Below, piece after piece: positions 1 to 5,783 of a stretch of DNA of 7,560 nt. The notes below the pieces were generated by a model. The model ran no database searches and had not been told where the DNA came from. It saw only the letters and a program-made list of their open reading frames with translations. The stretch spans positions 1-7,560 of the forward strand of contig JAISHN010000009.1 of assembly GCA_031262635.1 (NCBI GenBank), read 5' to 3'. The first letter of the stretch is position 1. Each line of letters begins with the position of its first letter. The DNA is from Holosporaceae bacterium. Its GTDB lineage: Bacteria; Pseudomonadota; Alphaproteobacteria; UBA3830. A program made the translations under genes and the position numbers.

Positions 1-1
1 A

Positions 2-106
2 ATATAATGAACAGCGGAGAAGCTGGGGAAGGGATGATTCCGTTATAAAATACTTAATAACGTCTTTATCATTCTTAAATTGTTTGTTGAATTCTATAAA
101 GTTCAT
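2..106 (-). CDS. N-terminal fragment of a probable IS1595-family transposase (partial or broken)
   Basis: The frame opens at an ATG (104-106) preceded by a purine-rich AGAGAGGGA ribosome-binding site. It stays open for 35 codons to the left window edge. The first 21 residues, MNFIEFNKQFKNDKDVIKYF plus I, resemble the start of IS1595-type transposases (pattern M-N-x-I-x-F, then a charged helix ending in a Y-F/L segment). That family then normally shows a Cys-pair zinc-ribbon (C-P-x-C-G). Here the reading continues as TESSLPQLLRCSLY, which does not fit. The departure falls at the 14-bp direct repeat at 29-42, so the coding sequence looks truncated or rearranged there. The family call rests on memory of the N-terminal pattern only. 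It could instead be an unrelated small protein that continues beyond the window. Confidence 0.45.
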   Translation of the reverse strand, partial: MNFIEFNKQFKNDKDVIKYFITESSLPQLLRCSLY

Positions 107-166
107 ATTCCCTCTCTTCAATCAAACATTATTATAACATATTGACGTTGCCAAGGGATGATTCCG
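29..166. repeat. 14-bp perfect direct repeat flanking a 110-bp segment
   Basis: AAGGGATGATTCCG occurs at 29-42 and again at 153-166. The 110 bp between them contain the start of the transposase-like frame, its ribosome-binding site and a TATAAT-like box on the minus strand (around 131-138). Such a direct repeat could be a target-site duplication around an internally deleted element, or the scar of a recombination event. The inner edges show no clear terminal inverted repeat, so element ends cannot be assigned. Confidence 0.6.
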
Positions 167-272
167 AAAAAAATTACAAACACGGGGAATTAGGCCTTGC
201 TCCACCCCATCGTACCTGGAAAGAGCCCCGATAGCGTCGCGCGCGTCCAACATCGCTGAAAGACGACTCTCT

Positions 273-308
273 CGTCATTCTTGCGAGCGAAGCGAAGCGA
301 GAATCCAG
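273..308 (+). repeat. Palindromic intergenic repeat, left copy (inverted relative to 457-492)
   Basis: This 36-bp unit begins CGTCATTCTTGCGAGCGAAG and ends GAATCCAG. Its reverse complement is present at 457-492 with 31 of 36 positions identical by my hand alignment. The pattern GTCAT-Y-CTTGC...AGCGAAGCG...GATCCAG resembles widespread short intergenic repeats found in many Proteobacteria. An associated outer arm, CCTTGCTCCACCCC (195-208), lies 64 bp upstream. In the right-hand copy the equivalent arm abuts the unit directly, so this copy seems to have been interrupted or extended. Confidence 0.75.
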
Positions 309-456
309 GGAAAAACTCTGGTTTCTCAAGTCCTTAGCCTAAAAATAACGATTCCAATTTTTCCCCTCATTCTTACTCTGCAAGCAAAAAGATCCGAACG
401 ATTTAGCCTTGTCTTTGAGACGCTGGATTATTAGTTGAGTATGAATTTATTCCATA

Positions 457-505
457 CTGGATCCTCGCCGCGCTTCGCTTGCAAGGATGACGGGGTGGAG
501 CAAGG
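457..505 (-). repeat. Palindromic intergenic repeat, right copy (inverted)
   Basis: On the minus strand this reads CCTTGCTCCACCCC, then directly CGTCATCCTTGCAAGCGAAG, ending in GGATCCAG. It matches the left copy at 273-308 (31/36) and the arm at 195-208 (14/14). It sits 28 bp beyond the stop codon of the SIMPL gene, where a folded transcript could stabilise or end the leftward mRNA. The arms could pair over a 148-bp loop in single-stranded form. Confidence 0.75.
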
Positions 506-533
506 GAACTAGGCGGGTTTAGAGGAGCGCGCG

Positions 534-1271
534 TCAAAAAATCCTGCGATTAGCTTTTGCGAATCCGGCTCTTACGACAAGTCTCAGTTTTTTATTGACG
601 CTTGATTTTTCTTTGGTATCCCATCTTTCCGTATCTTCAGTTTCGTTTTCGGCGCGGATCGTGATTTCTCCCTGTCTTAGGTATACGACTTTGCCGATCG
701 TTTGTCCGTAAGGCTCGATGAAAGCTTCTGCATTTTTTCTCGCATTCTCCGAAGCTTCTTTCATCATTCGCTTTTTAATATCTAGAAAATTCGTCAAGTT
801 ATAGGCATAGCTGCAGGCGATGAAAACCCCTTCGGAAGAGAGTTTGAAGATTTCCTCTTTTATTTTGTTTATTTTATCCAAATCTCTAGAACGGACGGTC
901 AGCCTATCTTTAGATTCATAACGTTTTTGCTTTTTTATCGTAGTTCCCGAGACGTTTTTTTCTTCTTCCAAATATTCCATCGTATCTACGGAAAAGTCCG
1001 CGATCTCTTCATTTGTCACGCCTGAGCTTTTCAGAAATCCTACGACTTTTTCTTTATCGGAAACTCGTTTTTTATAAAGTTCCTCAAGATTGGAATTGTC
1101 GTTGGATATCGTTATGAACAAGTCGCCCGCGTCGGCTCGAACGACTTGCTCGGACAATCCCTTAACCTCGATTAATTCGGAGTTTGCCTTCATATTCTTG
1201 GACGCGAAATAGCCAAACTCCGCAAAACCGCAAGCTATAATTATAGAACACAATAGATAAGAGTATTTCAT
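534..1271 (-). CDS. SIMPL-domain (DUF541, BP26/OMP28-like) exported protein
   Basis: A 245-residue protein begins with a short basic start and a hydrophobic segment at about residues 5-22 (YLLCSIIIACGF). This is a signal peptide or membrane anchor; IIAC at residues 11-14 is a possible but short lipobox. The SIMPL domain covers about residues 33-235. It opens with the typical I-E-V-K-G and a predicted strand containing D-x-F-I-T-I-S. It has the family's K-V-V-x-F-L-K-S-S-G-V region, where the chain pairs with D-F-S-V-D-T, and the late helix A-x-E-N-A-R-K-N-A-E-A followed by Y-G-Q-T-I-G-K-V. Length is normal for the family. The ATG at 1269-1271 has GAGGAAA about 6 bases upstream, a good ribosome-binding site. 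SIMPL proteins are periplasmic or envelope proteins; Brucella BP26 forms channel-like oligomers, but the biochemical role of the family is poorly defined. The gene is monocistronic here and diverges from the patatin gene across a long gap. Confidence 0.88.
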   Translation of the reverse strand: MKYSYLLCSIIIACGFAEFGYFASKNMKANSELIEVKGLSEQVVRADAGDLFITISNDNSNLEELYKKRVSDKEKVVGFLKSSGVTNEEIADFSVDTMEYLEEEKNVSGTTIKKQKRYESKDRLTVRSRDLDKINKIKEEIFKLSSEGVFIACSYAYNLTNFLDIKKRMMKEASENARKNAEAFIEPYGQTIGKVVYLRQGEITIRAENETEDTERWDTKEKSSVNKKLRLVVRAGFAKANRRIF

Positions 1272-1488
1272 GACCGTTTCCTCGTTGTCGCTTAACTATG
1301 ATAGACAAAAAAGATAAATAAAAAGTTAATTTTTCAAAAAAGATAGAAAATCGTCGAATATATCTCGGCTAAACTACGCTTAAGTCAATCGATTCGTCGA
1401 TCAATTTCAATCTACAAAAAATGTAACGAATTAGTCGACCGCTACGTTTGCAAGAGCGGCTTTGACGAACGTATGACGAATAAAAAAA

Positions 1489-1512
1489 TCGACGCATCAA
1501 TCGACGCGTCAA
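1489..1512. repeat. Two-copy 12-bp tandem repeat
   Basis: TCGACGCATCAA is followed directly by TCGACGCGTCAA, differing at one base. It sits at the edge of the AT-rich tract. Two copies are too few to tell an operator-type site from chance duplication. Confidence 0.5.
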
Positions 1513-1676
1513 TTGTAAAAATATTTTTAAATATTTTATAAAAATTAACTTTTTATTAACTTTTTTGCAATAAAATTTTTCATATTGAACTTTATTAATT
1601 TTTAAAAAAGGAGGAAATCGACGACAACGCGCATTTATCAATATTCCGGCGGAAGAAAATTCTGAAGTACTAACTT

Positions 1677-1773
1677 GTCATCCTTGAGAGGCGCTAGCTC
1701 AAAGCCCGACGAAGGATCCGCGCGCTGTCCCTGCGTACTCGCCGTCCGGATCCTTCGCTTTGCTCAGGATGAC
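1677..1773. repeat. Long inverted repeat (GTCATCC...GGATCC / GGATCC...GGATGAC)
   Basis: The left arm starts GTCATCCTTGAG (1677) and ends GAAGGATCCG (1720). The right arm is CGGATCCTTCGC through CTCAGGATGAC (1747-1773). The reverse complement of the right arm begins GTCATCCTGAG and ends GCGAAGGATCCG, so the outer 7 bases and the inner 10 bases match exactly. The left arm holds about 17 extra bases, including a small TTGAG...CTCAA hairpin (1684-1702). The loop between arms is 26 bp. This belongs to the same broad family as the repeats at 273-308 and 457-492 and lies in intergenic space, as such elements usually do. Confidence 0.75.
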
Positions 1774-2097
1774 GAGGGAAACAGAAGCAAGGATGACGGA
1801 AAGGGACGACGAACAAAATTTTTCCTAACGCAGCCTAATTTGAGTAATAAGTAACGCGTGTTTTTGCTCTAAAAATAGATTTTTTTGAAAAACAGACAAT
1901 CTTAAGAATTCTTCGCGAAAGACGAGACAAAAATCAGGGTTGAAAACTTGAATCGAAGACGAAAGCGAGACTTATAAAGAGCCGCAAATTAACGCGACCG
2001 ATTAAAAACGGTCAAAGATTAAGTCAAAAACCGCTCTGCTAATCGAAGATCGTCAAGTTAAAAATAAATGTTTTTCAAGAAAATTTAACAAAAAAAT

Positions 2098-2112
2098 ATG
2101 AGGAAAATATGA
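2098..2112 (+). promoter_or_regulatory. Four-codon leader frame overlapping the patatin start
   Basis: ATG AGG AAA ATA TGA reads as a minimal frame whose stop codon overlaps the patatin ATG (ATATGA arrangement). The same bases supply the AGGA ribosome-binding site of the main gene. It may have no function: this AT-rich leader could generate such a frame by chance. Confidence 0.25.
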
Positions 2113-3548
2113 GCAAACTAAAAGAAATAATTTTTAGTCTTAACGTCGGTTTGTTATCAATTTTTTCTTGTTCAGCTACGGCTCCTCCCATAGCGGATGG
2201 CGGAATTACTAGAAGCGTTTCGAGCGACTCGCTAGCCGCGTTAGCCGCTCCGCTTAAAGACGGCCGCGAGATCTCTATTTCTCGAAGCGGAGGCATATCG
2301 ACTTGTAGTTCTCTTCCAGGAGGTCTTATATCGCTTGATATTTTTGAACATACCGAAGCGGCGAGAATTCCGCTTGATAATGAAAGCTCGCCTCTTTTGT
2401 TCACAAAAGGTCGCCATCGTTTAAGTTTGCAAACAAGAGAAGAGATACGGGAACGAATCGAATATGCCTCGAATTCAAGCTCTGCCGAAGAAGAGCCGCG
2501 CGGTAGAAGAAGAAAACGTCGTTCTCATTCTGTCGGCCTGACGGAAATAGAAGTTGGAAGAGGAGCTGGTTTAGTTCTTTCGAACGCACATAATTTTCAT
2601 AAAATTCCCGCGGCCGCAAAAATAATTTTATCGATAGACGGAGGCGGAACAAGAGGGATAATACCGCTTTTCTATATAATGGAATTAGAAAGAAGGCTTG
2701 GAGTAGAGCGTCTCGAAGTCGATATGATAGCGGGAACGTCCGTCGGCGCTTTGGTTGGAGCCGCCGTCGCTCTGAACAAAGAAAAAGAGTTATACGAAGG
2801 TTTTCATTCTTTTGCGGAACAAGCGTTTGCTCAAGCCAAAAGCGGAAGATCGGCGGGCGGATTTTTTAGGCCTCGCTATAAAAATTCTGGAAGACGCGGG
2901 GCGATAGAAAGTTTCGTAGGGGATATGAACGCAAGCCAATTGGGAATTGAATTAGTCGTCCCTTATTATTGCTATAATTTGCACGAACCGAGAACGTATA
3001 GCTCCTCCTCAAGCGACGATTTTAAACTCCTCGATCTTCTAATGATGACAAGCGCGGCTCCGACTTATTTCAATCCGCACGAATGTAAAAGCCTAGACGG
3101 ACAGGAGGTTTCTGGAGGAGATGGCGGACTCTTCGCCAACCATCCCGGGGAAGCCGCTTATCACATAGCGAGACAAAAATATCCCGATTCGAAAATAGTT
3201 ATGATTTCTCTTGGAACCGGAAGAATCAACCAGTGCGTAGATTCGGACTACTACTACAACAGAGGTCTGTTATTTTGGGCGAAGGAAATTTCCGATCTCG
3301 CAATCTCGCTAAATACCGCCGACCGTTGCGCGGGACTAAGCTTTATAGCGTCCGAAGTCGATCGCAATTTTGAATATATAAGAATTCAGCCTGATTTAAG
3401 AAGAGAAATGTTTAAAATGGACGACGTCTCTAGGAGTCAAATGCGCATGCGTATTGATTCGGCGAGAAGAGGCATAATCGGCTCTGGAGTTTTGCGTCGC
3501 TCGTTTGAAAGAGCTTTGGAAGTTTTGAGAGAACGCGGAAACGCTTAA
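2109..3548 (+). CDS. Patatin-like phospholipase (PNPLA) with long N-terminal extension
   Basis: A 479-residue predicted lipid acyl hydrolase of the patatin family, cleaving acyl chains from phospholipids with a Ser-Asp dyad. The catalytic domain spans about residues 172-375. It has the glycine-rich oxyanion-hole motif D-G-G-G-T-R-G (177-183), the nucleophile elbow G-T-S-V-G with Ser211, and the D-G-G motif with Asp338, so all required residues are present. The N terminus has a hydrophobic stretch (residues 7-20) ending I-F-S-C21, which fits a lipoprotein signal moderately well. About 150 extra residues follow, rich in Ser, Ala and charged residues, with an acidic patch (E127-E129) and a basic cluster G-R-R-R-K-R-R-S (132-139). 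The start at 2109 is preceded by AGGA four bases upstream, a close spacing. An earlier ATG (2098) gives only a four-codon frame. The gene stands alone, followed by hairpins and a tRNA. Patatins of intracellular bacteria are often secreted effectors that act on host membranes; an envelope lipase is the alternative. Confidence 0.9.
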   Translation: MSKLKEIIFSLNVGLLSIFSCSATAPPIADGGITRSVSSDSLAALAAPLKDGREISISRSGGISTCSSLPGGLISLDIFEHTEAARIPLDNESSPLLFTKGRHRLSLQTREEIRERIEYASNSSSAEEEPRGRRRKRRSHSVGLTEIEVGRGAGLVLSNAHNFHKIPAAAKIILSIDGGGTRGIIPLFYIMELERRLGVERLEVDMIAGTSVGALVGAAVALNKEKELYEGFHSFAEQAFAQAKSGRSAGGFFRPRYKNSGRRGAIESFVGDMNASQLGIELVVPYYCYNLHEPRTYSSSSSDDFKLLDLLMMTSAAPTYFNPHECKSLDGQEVSGGDGGLFANHPGEAAYHIARQKYPDSKIVMISLGTGRINQCVDSDYYYNRGLLFWAKEISDLAISLNTADRCAGLSFIASEVDRNFEYIRIQPDLRREMFKMDDVSRSQMRMRIDSARRGIIGSGVLRRSFERALEVLRERGNA

Positions 3549-3607
3549 ACGTATCATTTGGCTTTTTCCTTATGTATTCGTCATTTTCGTAGTGAAAAAC
3601 GGCGGAT

Positions 3608-3639
3608 TTGTAGAGGCGAACGACTATTCGCCGCTACAA
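3608..3639. repeat. Strong intergenic palindrome (stem-loop) downstream of the patatin gene
   Basis: TTGTAG-A-GGCGAA (3608-3620) pairs with TTCGCC-G-CTACAA (3627-3639). This makes 12 base pairs with one internal A/G mismatch and a 6-base loop. It is 60 bp beyond the patatin stop. There is no T-run after it, so it is not a classical intrinsic terminator, though it could protect the 3' end of the mRNA. The TTGTAG-x-GGCGAA...TTCGCC-x-CTACAA form resembles a short palindrome that recurs in intergenic regions of many bacterial genomes, so it is probably a repeat-family member. Confidence 0.7.
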
Positions 3640-3655
3640 TGTCGTCTTAGCTTAC

Positions 3656-3717
3656 GGCGATAATAATAACGAGAGGAATAGAAACGGGAAACGCTCTCAA
3701 TTATTGCAATAATCGCC
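3656..3717 (+). other. Long imperfect hairpin upstream of tRNA-Gly
   Basis: GGCGAT (3656-3661) pairs with ATCGCC (3712-3717), AATAAT (3662-3667) with ATTATT (3700-3705), and GAGAG (3671-3675) with CTCTC (3694-3698). A 6-base bulge, a small interior loop and an 18-base terminal loop complete it. The right arm overlaps the likely -35 element of the tRNA promoter (3704-3709). It may be another decayed palindromic repeat, or a structure at the end of the patatin transcript. No T-run follows. Confidence 0.45.
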
Positions 3718-3732
3718 CTTTAGATATAGTAT
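3704..3732 (+). promoter_or_regulatory. Probable sigma-70 promoter of tRNA-Gly
   Basis: TTGCAA (3704-3709) could serve as -35. TAGTAT (3727-3732, 17-bp spacer) or the overlapping TATAGT (3725-3730, 15-bp spacer) could serve as -10. Either would start transcription a few bases before the mature tRNA 5' end at 3743. It may also drive the glycosyltransferase gene that follows the tRNA. Confidence 0.45.
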
Positions 3733-3742
3733 TTGCGGAATC

Positions 3743-3816
3743 GCGGGCGTAGCTCAATGGCAGAGCCCAAGCTTCCCAAGCTTGTTACGAGGGTTCGATT
3801 CCCTTCGCCCGCTCCA
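3743..3816 (+). tRNA. tRNA-Gly (anticodon CCC)
   Basis: A complete 74-base cloverleaf. The acceptor stem GCGGGCG pairs with CGCCCGC, followed by discriminator T and encoded CCA. The D arm is GCTC/GAGC with a 7-base loop. The anticodon arm CAAGC/GCTTG encloses loop TTCCCAA, giving CCC at positions 34-36. The T arm GAGGG/CCCTT has loop TTCGATT. This isoacceptor reads GGG and is a minor species that many small genomes dispense with, relying on the TCC isoacceptor. Its 3' end is 16 bp from the start codon of the next gene, so a joint transcript is likely. Confidence 0.96.
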
Positions 3817-3832
3817 TTTGCTTTAGGGAATC

Positions 3833-5557
3833 ATGCATAAAACGACAGCTTCTCCAGTCGTTCTTGGCTCGCAAAACCGAGAATCCGCGTCGCCCTCTCG
3901 TGGAAACGACGAAAAGAGCCTTAGAATCAAATTCTTACTCTTGCTAGCCGTCGTTTTTTCGATTTTCTTCTCATATGAAATAGGAAATCGGCGCTTTGCC
4001 GATCCCGACGAGGGGCGTTACGTCGAGATTCCTCGCGAGATGGTCGTCACCGGCGATTACGTCTCTCCAAAACTAAACGGACTGAAATACTTCGAGAAAC
4101 CGCCTTTGTTTTATTGGATGCAGGCGGGCGTCATAAAAACTTTTGGAATAAACGAAACGTCTATGAGATTATGGACGGTCGCTTTCGCCGTTTTGGGATG
4201 TCTCGCCGTATTCTTAGTCGGGGCGTTGCGTTATTCAAACCTCGTCGGTCTAGCGTCCGCGGGAATTCTCGCGACGAATATTTTTTACTACGCTCACAGT
4301 CGACTGATAATTCTCGATCTCGTCGCGTCTGTTTTAATGAGCCTAGAGCTTTGGCTCTTTTTTCTTGCTTTCGCAAGATCGTCGCGTCCTTCTGAAAAAC
4401 TTAGAAAAAAGCTGACTATCGCGATGTGCGCGGTTTCGGCTCTTACGTGCCTTACGAAAGGCCTGATAGGCGTCGTTCTGCCTGGAATAGTCGTTTTGCC
4501 GTGGATGACGATAACGAAAAGTTGGAGCAAGCTTAAGGAAATATTTTATCTCCCGGGAATTTTGGTATTTCTCGCGATATTTCTACCGTGGCACATTCTC
4601 ATAGCGCGCCGTAACGACGATTTTCTATATTATTACTTCGTCGTGGAGCATTTTTTGCGATATCTATTGACTATCCATAATAGATATAAGCCGGCTTGGT
4701 TTTTCATTCCAATATTGCTGGCCGGAATGCTGCCGTGGACGGGATTTTCGCTGGTCGCGATAAAAAACTCGTTCAAAAAAGCCTTGTCTAAGGATTCCGA
4801 AAGCGTATTTTTACTTTGCTGGATTTTTGGCATATTTATTTTTTATTCCTTTTCTAATTCTAAATTAATTCCGTATATTCTGCCGTTAATTCCTCCGATC
4901 GCGTTGATAACGGGAAAAGATTTAGTCGAGTCCAGAAATTGGAAAACGGGAGTTTGGCTGAACGTAACGCTGTTTGCGATCGCCGCCGCGGCGTATTTTG
5001 TCGCAAAGCCGCAAATATCCGACGTTCTTCAAGATTCCGACGCGGTTATGCTGATAAAATTTTTCGCTGGACTCGCGATCGCCGCCGCGCTCGTCTTAAT
5101 AGCGTCTTTGTACTTTAAAAATTCAAGATCCGTCCTCGCCGCAGTCTATTTTTTCATAGCCGCAAACATGATGTGGACGATTAACAAAGCGACCGTCGTT
5201 TATCAAGAAATGAAAAAACCGTCGACAAAACAATTCGCCGAGTTGATTCGCATGAATAGAAATAAAGACGATTTGGTTTTTTGCTACAAAAGGTACTATC
5301 AGGATTTTCCAGTTTATTTAAATTCTACCGTAGGCGTAGTCGATTTTGTCGGGGAACTAGAGTTTGGAGCCAACGCCGATCCCAAAAACGATAAGCTAAT
5401 ATCGGAAGAAGCGTTTTGGAAATTGTGGAACTCTTCGAAGAAAAGAATTTTCCTGCTGCTGTCTCGCGAGCATTATCGAGAGGTTTTTACCGCAAAAAAT
5501 CCGACTCACAGAGTCTTAGATTTCAATAAATATTTCGTAGCGATAACGAATAAGTAA
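3833..5557 (+). CDS. ArnT/PMT-type integral-membrane glycosyltransferase (GT83-like)
   Basis: A 574-residue polytopic inner-membrane protein of the family that moves a sugar from an undecaprenyl-phosphate carrier to lipid A, another glycan or protein on the periplasmic face. The diagnostic segment follows the first membrane helix (about 31-50). It has D57-P-D59-E60-G-R-Y, then E-I-P-R-E-M, T-G-D-Y, P-K-L-N-G and K-Y-F-E-K-P-P-L-F-Y-W (85-95), as in ArnT; the acidic pair in this first loop is catalytic in the family. Further hydrophobic helices occur across about residues 105-455, and a soluble C-terminal part follows (about 465-574). The length fits ArnT (about 550). No aminoarabinose pathway gene is nearby, so 4-amino-arabinose transfer is not shown and the acceptor is unknown. 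ATG at 3833 is the only sensible start because an in-frame stop lies at 3824. The weak AGGGA is very close (3 bases), and the leader is essentially the tRNA-Gly 3' end. Confidence 0.87.
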   Translation: MHKTTASPVVLGSQNRESASPSRGNDEKSLRIKFLLLLAVVFSIFFSYEIGNRRFADPDEGRYVEIPREMVVTGDYVSPKLNGLKYFEKPPLFYWMQAGVIKTFGINETSMRLWTVAFAVLGCLAVFLVGALRYSNLVGLASAGILATNIFYYAHSRLIILDLVASVLMSLELWLFFLAFARSSRPSEKLRKKLTIAMCAVSALTCLTKGLIGVVLPGIVVLPWMTITKSWSKLKEIFYLPGILVFLAIFLPWHILIARRNDDFLYYYFVVEHFLRYLLTIHNRYKPAWFFIPILLAGMLPWTGFSLVAIKNSFKKALSKDSESVFLLCWIFGIFIFYSFSNSKLIPYILPLIPPIALITGKDLVESRNWKTGVWLNVTLFAIAAAAYFVAKPQISDVLQDSDAVMLIKFFAGLAIAAALVLIASLYFKNSRSVLAAVYFFIAANMMWTINKATVVYQEMKKPSTKQFAELIRMNRNKDDLVFCYKRYYQDFPVYLNSTVGVVDFVGELEFGANADPKNDKLISEEAFWKLWNSSKKRIFLLLSREHYREVFTAKNPTHRVLDFNKYFVAITNK

Positions 5558-5633
5558 TTCGCCTGCAACGTTCTAATCGTTTTAATTAACTCTTGACGAA
5601 AAAGACGAAGCTGGACTTGTGTGAATCAACACT

Positions 5634-5708
5634 TGGCGTCCCCTAGGGAATTCGAATCCCTGTTGCCGCCGTGAGAGGGCGACGTCCTAACCGCTAGACG
5701 AAGGGGAC
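5634..5708 (-). tRNA. tRNA-Glu (anticodon CTC)
   Basis: A 75-base cloverleaf on the minus strand. The acceptor stem GTCCCCT pairs with AGGGGAC, then G and encoded CCA. The D arm is GTCTAGCGGTTAGGAC. The anticodon arm TCGCC/GGCGG has loop CTCTCAC, giving CTC at 34-36. The T arm AGGGA/TCCCT has loop TTCGAAT. It reads GAG codons; the main tRNA-Glu in bacteria has TTC, so this is a secondary isoacceptor. It converges with the glycosyltransferase gene (76 bp between them) and has its own promoter. Confidence 0.96.
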
Positions 5709-5721
5709 AAAACCGACGGTC

Positions 5722-5750
5722 ATGCTATTGCGCCGCTTCTGTTAAGTCAA
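5722..5750 (-). promoter_or_regulatory. Sigma-70-type promoter of tRNA-Glu
   Basis: On the minus strand TTGACT (5745-5750) is followed by a 17-bp spacer and TAGCAT (5722-5727). The mature tRNA begins 13 bases further on. The near-consensus -35, ideal spacing and position just before the tRNA make this the best promoter in the window. Confidence 0.7.
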
Positions 5751-5783
5751 CAAAAAAATAGGCTGATTCCAAGACGCGTCGCT

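Larger units (their letters stand above)
167..533. other. Gene-free repeat-rich interval left of the SIMPL gene
   Basis: I find no credible coding frame in this 367-bp interval. It lies between the transposase-like fragment and the 3' end of the SIMPL gene and is mostly repeat-derived. It holds the inverted repeat pair listed separately (273-308 with 457-492) and a second inverted pair, CCTTGCTCCACCCC at 195-208 with its complement at 492-505. The central part (310-455) is AT-richer and shows nothing recognisable. No strong terminator for the leftward SIMPL transcript is visible here, although the palindromes could serve that role. Confidence 0.6.
1272..2108. other. 837-bp gene-free region between divergent genes
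   Basis: No frame here looks like a protein; a 90-codon minus-strand frame (1369-1641) has a composition typical of antisense noise. From left to right it contains the following. A 5-bp stem with a TTCG tetraloop (1388-1401) comes first, then a weak CCGCT/AGCGG stem (1439-1459). Next are an imperfect tandem repeat (1489-1512), a strongly AT-rich tract (about 1513-1609) and a perfect AAGGAGG at 1608-1614 without a usable start codon. The inverted repeat at 1677-1773 is followed by a third GCAAGGATGACGG fragment (1787-1799), small palindromes at 1904-1913 and 1912-1919, and a GACCG/CGGTC stem (1996-2013). Promoters for both flanking genes must lie here, but none is convincing by eye. A degraded gene or a small RNA in the AT-rich part is possible and unproven. 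Confidence 0.6.

Noticed and set aside
1369..1641. 90-codon open frame on the minus strand in the large gap
   Set aside because: It has an Arg/Lys/Ile/Phe-heavy composition without domain pattern, no good ribosome-binding site, and runs through AT-rich and tandem-repeat sequence; it looks like chance.
2075..2652. Two minus-strand frames opposite the patatin gene
   Set aside because: They are antisense to a gene with clear catalytic motifs and have no recognisable features.
4114..4833. Several frames on both strands inside the glycosyltransferase gene
   Set aside because: They are shadows of a well-supported 574-residue membrane protein; their composition is arginine-rich or low-information.
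3743..5708. tRNA genes as attachment sites of an integrated element
   Set aside because: No integrase and no duplicated tRNA 3' segment is visible within the window.
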